From Euhalothece natronophila Z-M001 (GTDB lineage Bacteria > Cyanobacteriota > Cyanobacteriia > Cyanobacteriales > Rubidibacteraceae): a stretch of 64,000 bases of DNA. Location of the stretch: assembly GCF_007904085.1 (NCBI RefSeq), contig NZ_CP042326.1:2108001-2172000 (forward strand), read 5' to 3'. Both the position numbers and the translations under genes were made by a program. The notes under the pieces are model-generated. The model did no database searches. It saw only the letters and a program-made list of their open reading frames with translations, and had not been told where the DNA came from. Positions 63,787 through 64,000 of this stretch are shown here, in pieces. Every line of letters begins with the position of its first letter. The first letter of the stretch is position 1.

Positions 63787-64000
63787 TTATTGATCAGGAT
63801 CGGTTTCAAGCTCCTCTTCATCTCCTCCTTTTATTTCCTTAATTTCCTCTGGGGCAGCAGTGTCATGACGATGAATCCGAATTTGGTAGATGCGGGGACC
63901 ACTGGCTGAAGTGACTGTTAGCTCTAAGTTATCGTAAAGAAGTGTTTCTCCTTGCTTGGGAATTTTCTGGAATTGATAGATTACAAAACCGCCAATGGTT
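63787..64000 (-). CDS. CorC/HlyC-type hemolysin-family protein, C-terminal end (partial)
   Basis: The minus-strand frame runs out of the window at 64000. About 70 residues are visible: TIGGFVIYQFQKIPKQGET, then LLYDNLELTVTSASGPRIYQ and IRIHRHD. This is the CorC_HlyC domain that follows CBS domains in the DUF21-type transporter family, probably a Mg2+/Co2+ efflux-associated membrane protein. The tail is acidic. The start lies outside. Confidence 0.75.
   Translation of the reverse strand, partial: TIGGFVIYQFQKIPKQGETLLYDNLELTVTSASGPRIYQIRIHRHDTAAPEEIKEIKGGDEEELETDPDQ

Overview
The window is a cyanobacterial chromosome segment. It carries phylloquinone, tetrapyrrole and tocopherol enzymes, Thf1/Psb29, NDH-1 subunits NdhD and NdhF, the split-b (b and b') ATP synthase operon, a phycobilin-lyase-like HEAT protein and a Gap2-type GAPDH. 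The HIP1 octamer GCGATCGC is very frequent (roughly forty copies counted by eye). Base composition is AT-leaning and genes are tightly packed. Gene content and HIP1 usage suggest a unicellular lineage, perhaps near Halothece/Dactylococcopsis; that placement is an impression from protein wording, not a computed result.

Layout. 0.2-3.5 kb: menG, then a leftward argH whose stop codon directly abuts a tRNA-Arg(CCU), and an APH-like phosphotransferase. 3.6-5.9 kb: a HAD phosphatase preceded by an orphan TnpB element (copy 1). 6-12.3 kb: thf1, hemF, small conserved proteins, a beta-CASP-like MBL protein and a YihY membrane protein. 12.3-20.4 kb: trpB, an RNase D-like exonuclease, then atpI-atpB-atpE-b'-b-delta-alpha-gamma, with a terminator-like stem-loop after the c-subunit gene. 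20.5-22.8 kb: a group II intron RT scrap interrupted by an IS1634-type insertion sequence. 22.9-26.6 kb: ndhF-ndhD. 26.9-34.3 kb: pyrC, lepB, DUF2949, a 540-bp spacer with a long imperfect hairpin, a thylakoid thioredoxin-like factor, hemW, TnpB copy 2 and a PIN-TRAM protein. 35.1-38.25 kb: a nested insertion-sequence block (IS630-A in an IS1634 remnant, beside a tnpB scrap cut by IS630-B). 38.3-47.2 kb: a Ycf52-like acetyltransferase, an LRAT-domain protein, a cupin, hisB, fabI, hpf/lrtA, lipB, a Cdv3-like gene overlapping coaD, and glyA. 47.2-58.3 kb: a MITE-like palindrome, a WecA/MraY-type transferase, cinA, gor, an AI-2E-type permease, a GT2 enzyme, an NAD-dependent epimerase, hemE, a CpcF-like protein and an aldo/keto reductase. 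58.3-64 kb: cydA without an adjacent cydB, bacteriohemerythrin, an SDR oxidoreductase, hppD, gap2 and the 3' end of a CorC/HlyC gene.

Most genes are ordinary housekeeping and photosynthetic functions. The less ordinary content is in the repeats. (1) Very small elements sit inside HIP1 sites. Two loci share one sequence, and a third has unrelated stems but the same plan of two tiny hairpins enclosed by GCGAT...ATCGC. Two keep the host frame (27-nt net insertion) and one breaks it (31 nt). (2) A modular heptamer repeat recurs at about eight intergenic sites; in one it supplies the lipB start codon. (3) A 106-bp palindrome has ends like those of IS630-B. (4) One TnpB element carries a 93-nt branched palindrome in its left end that the other copy lacks. 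No CRISPR array, prophage or defence island was seen.
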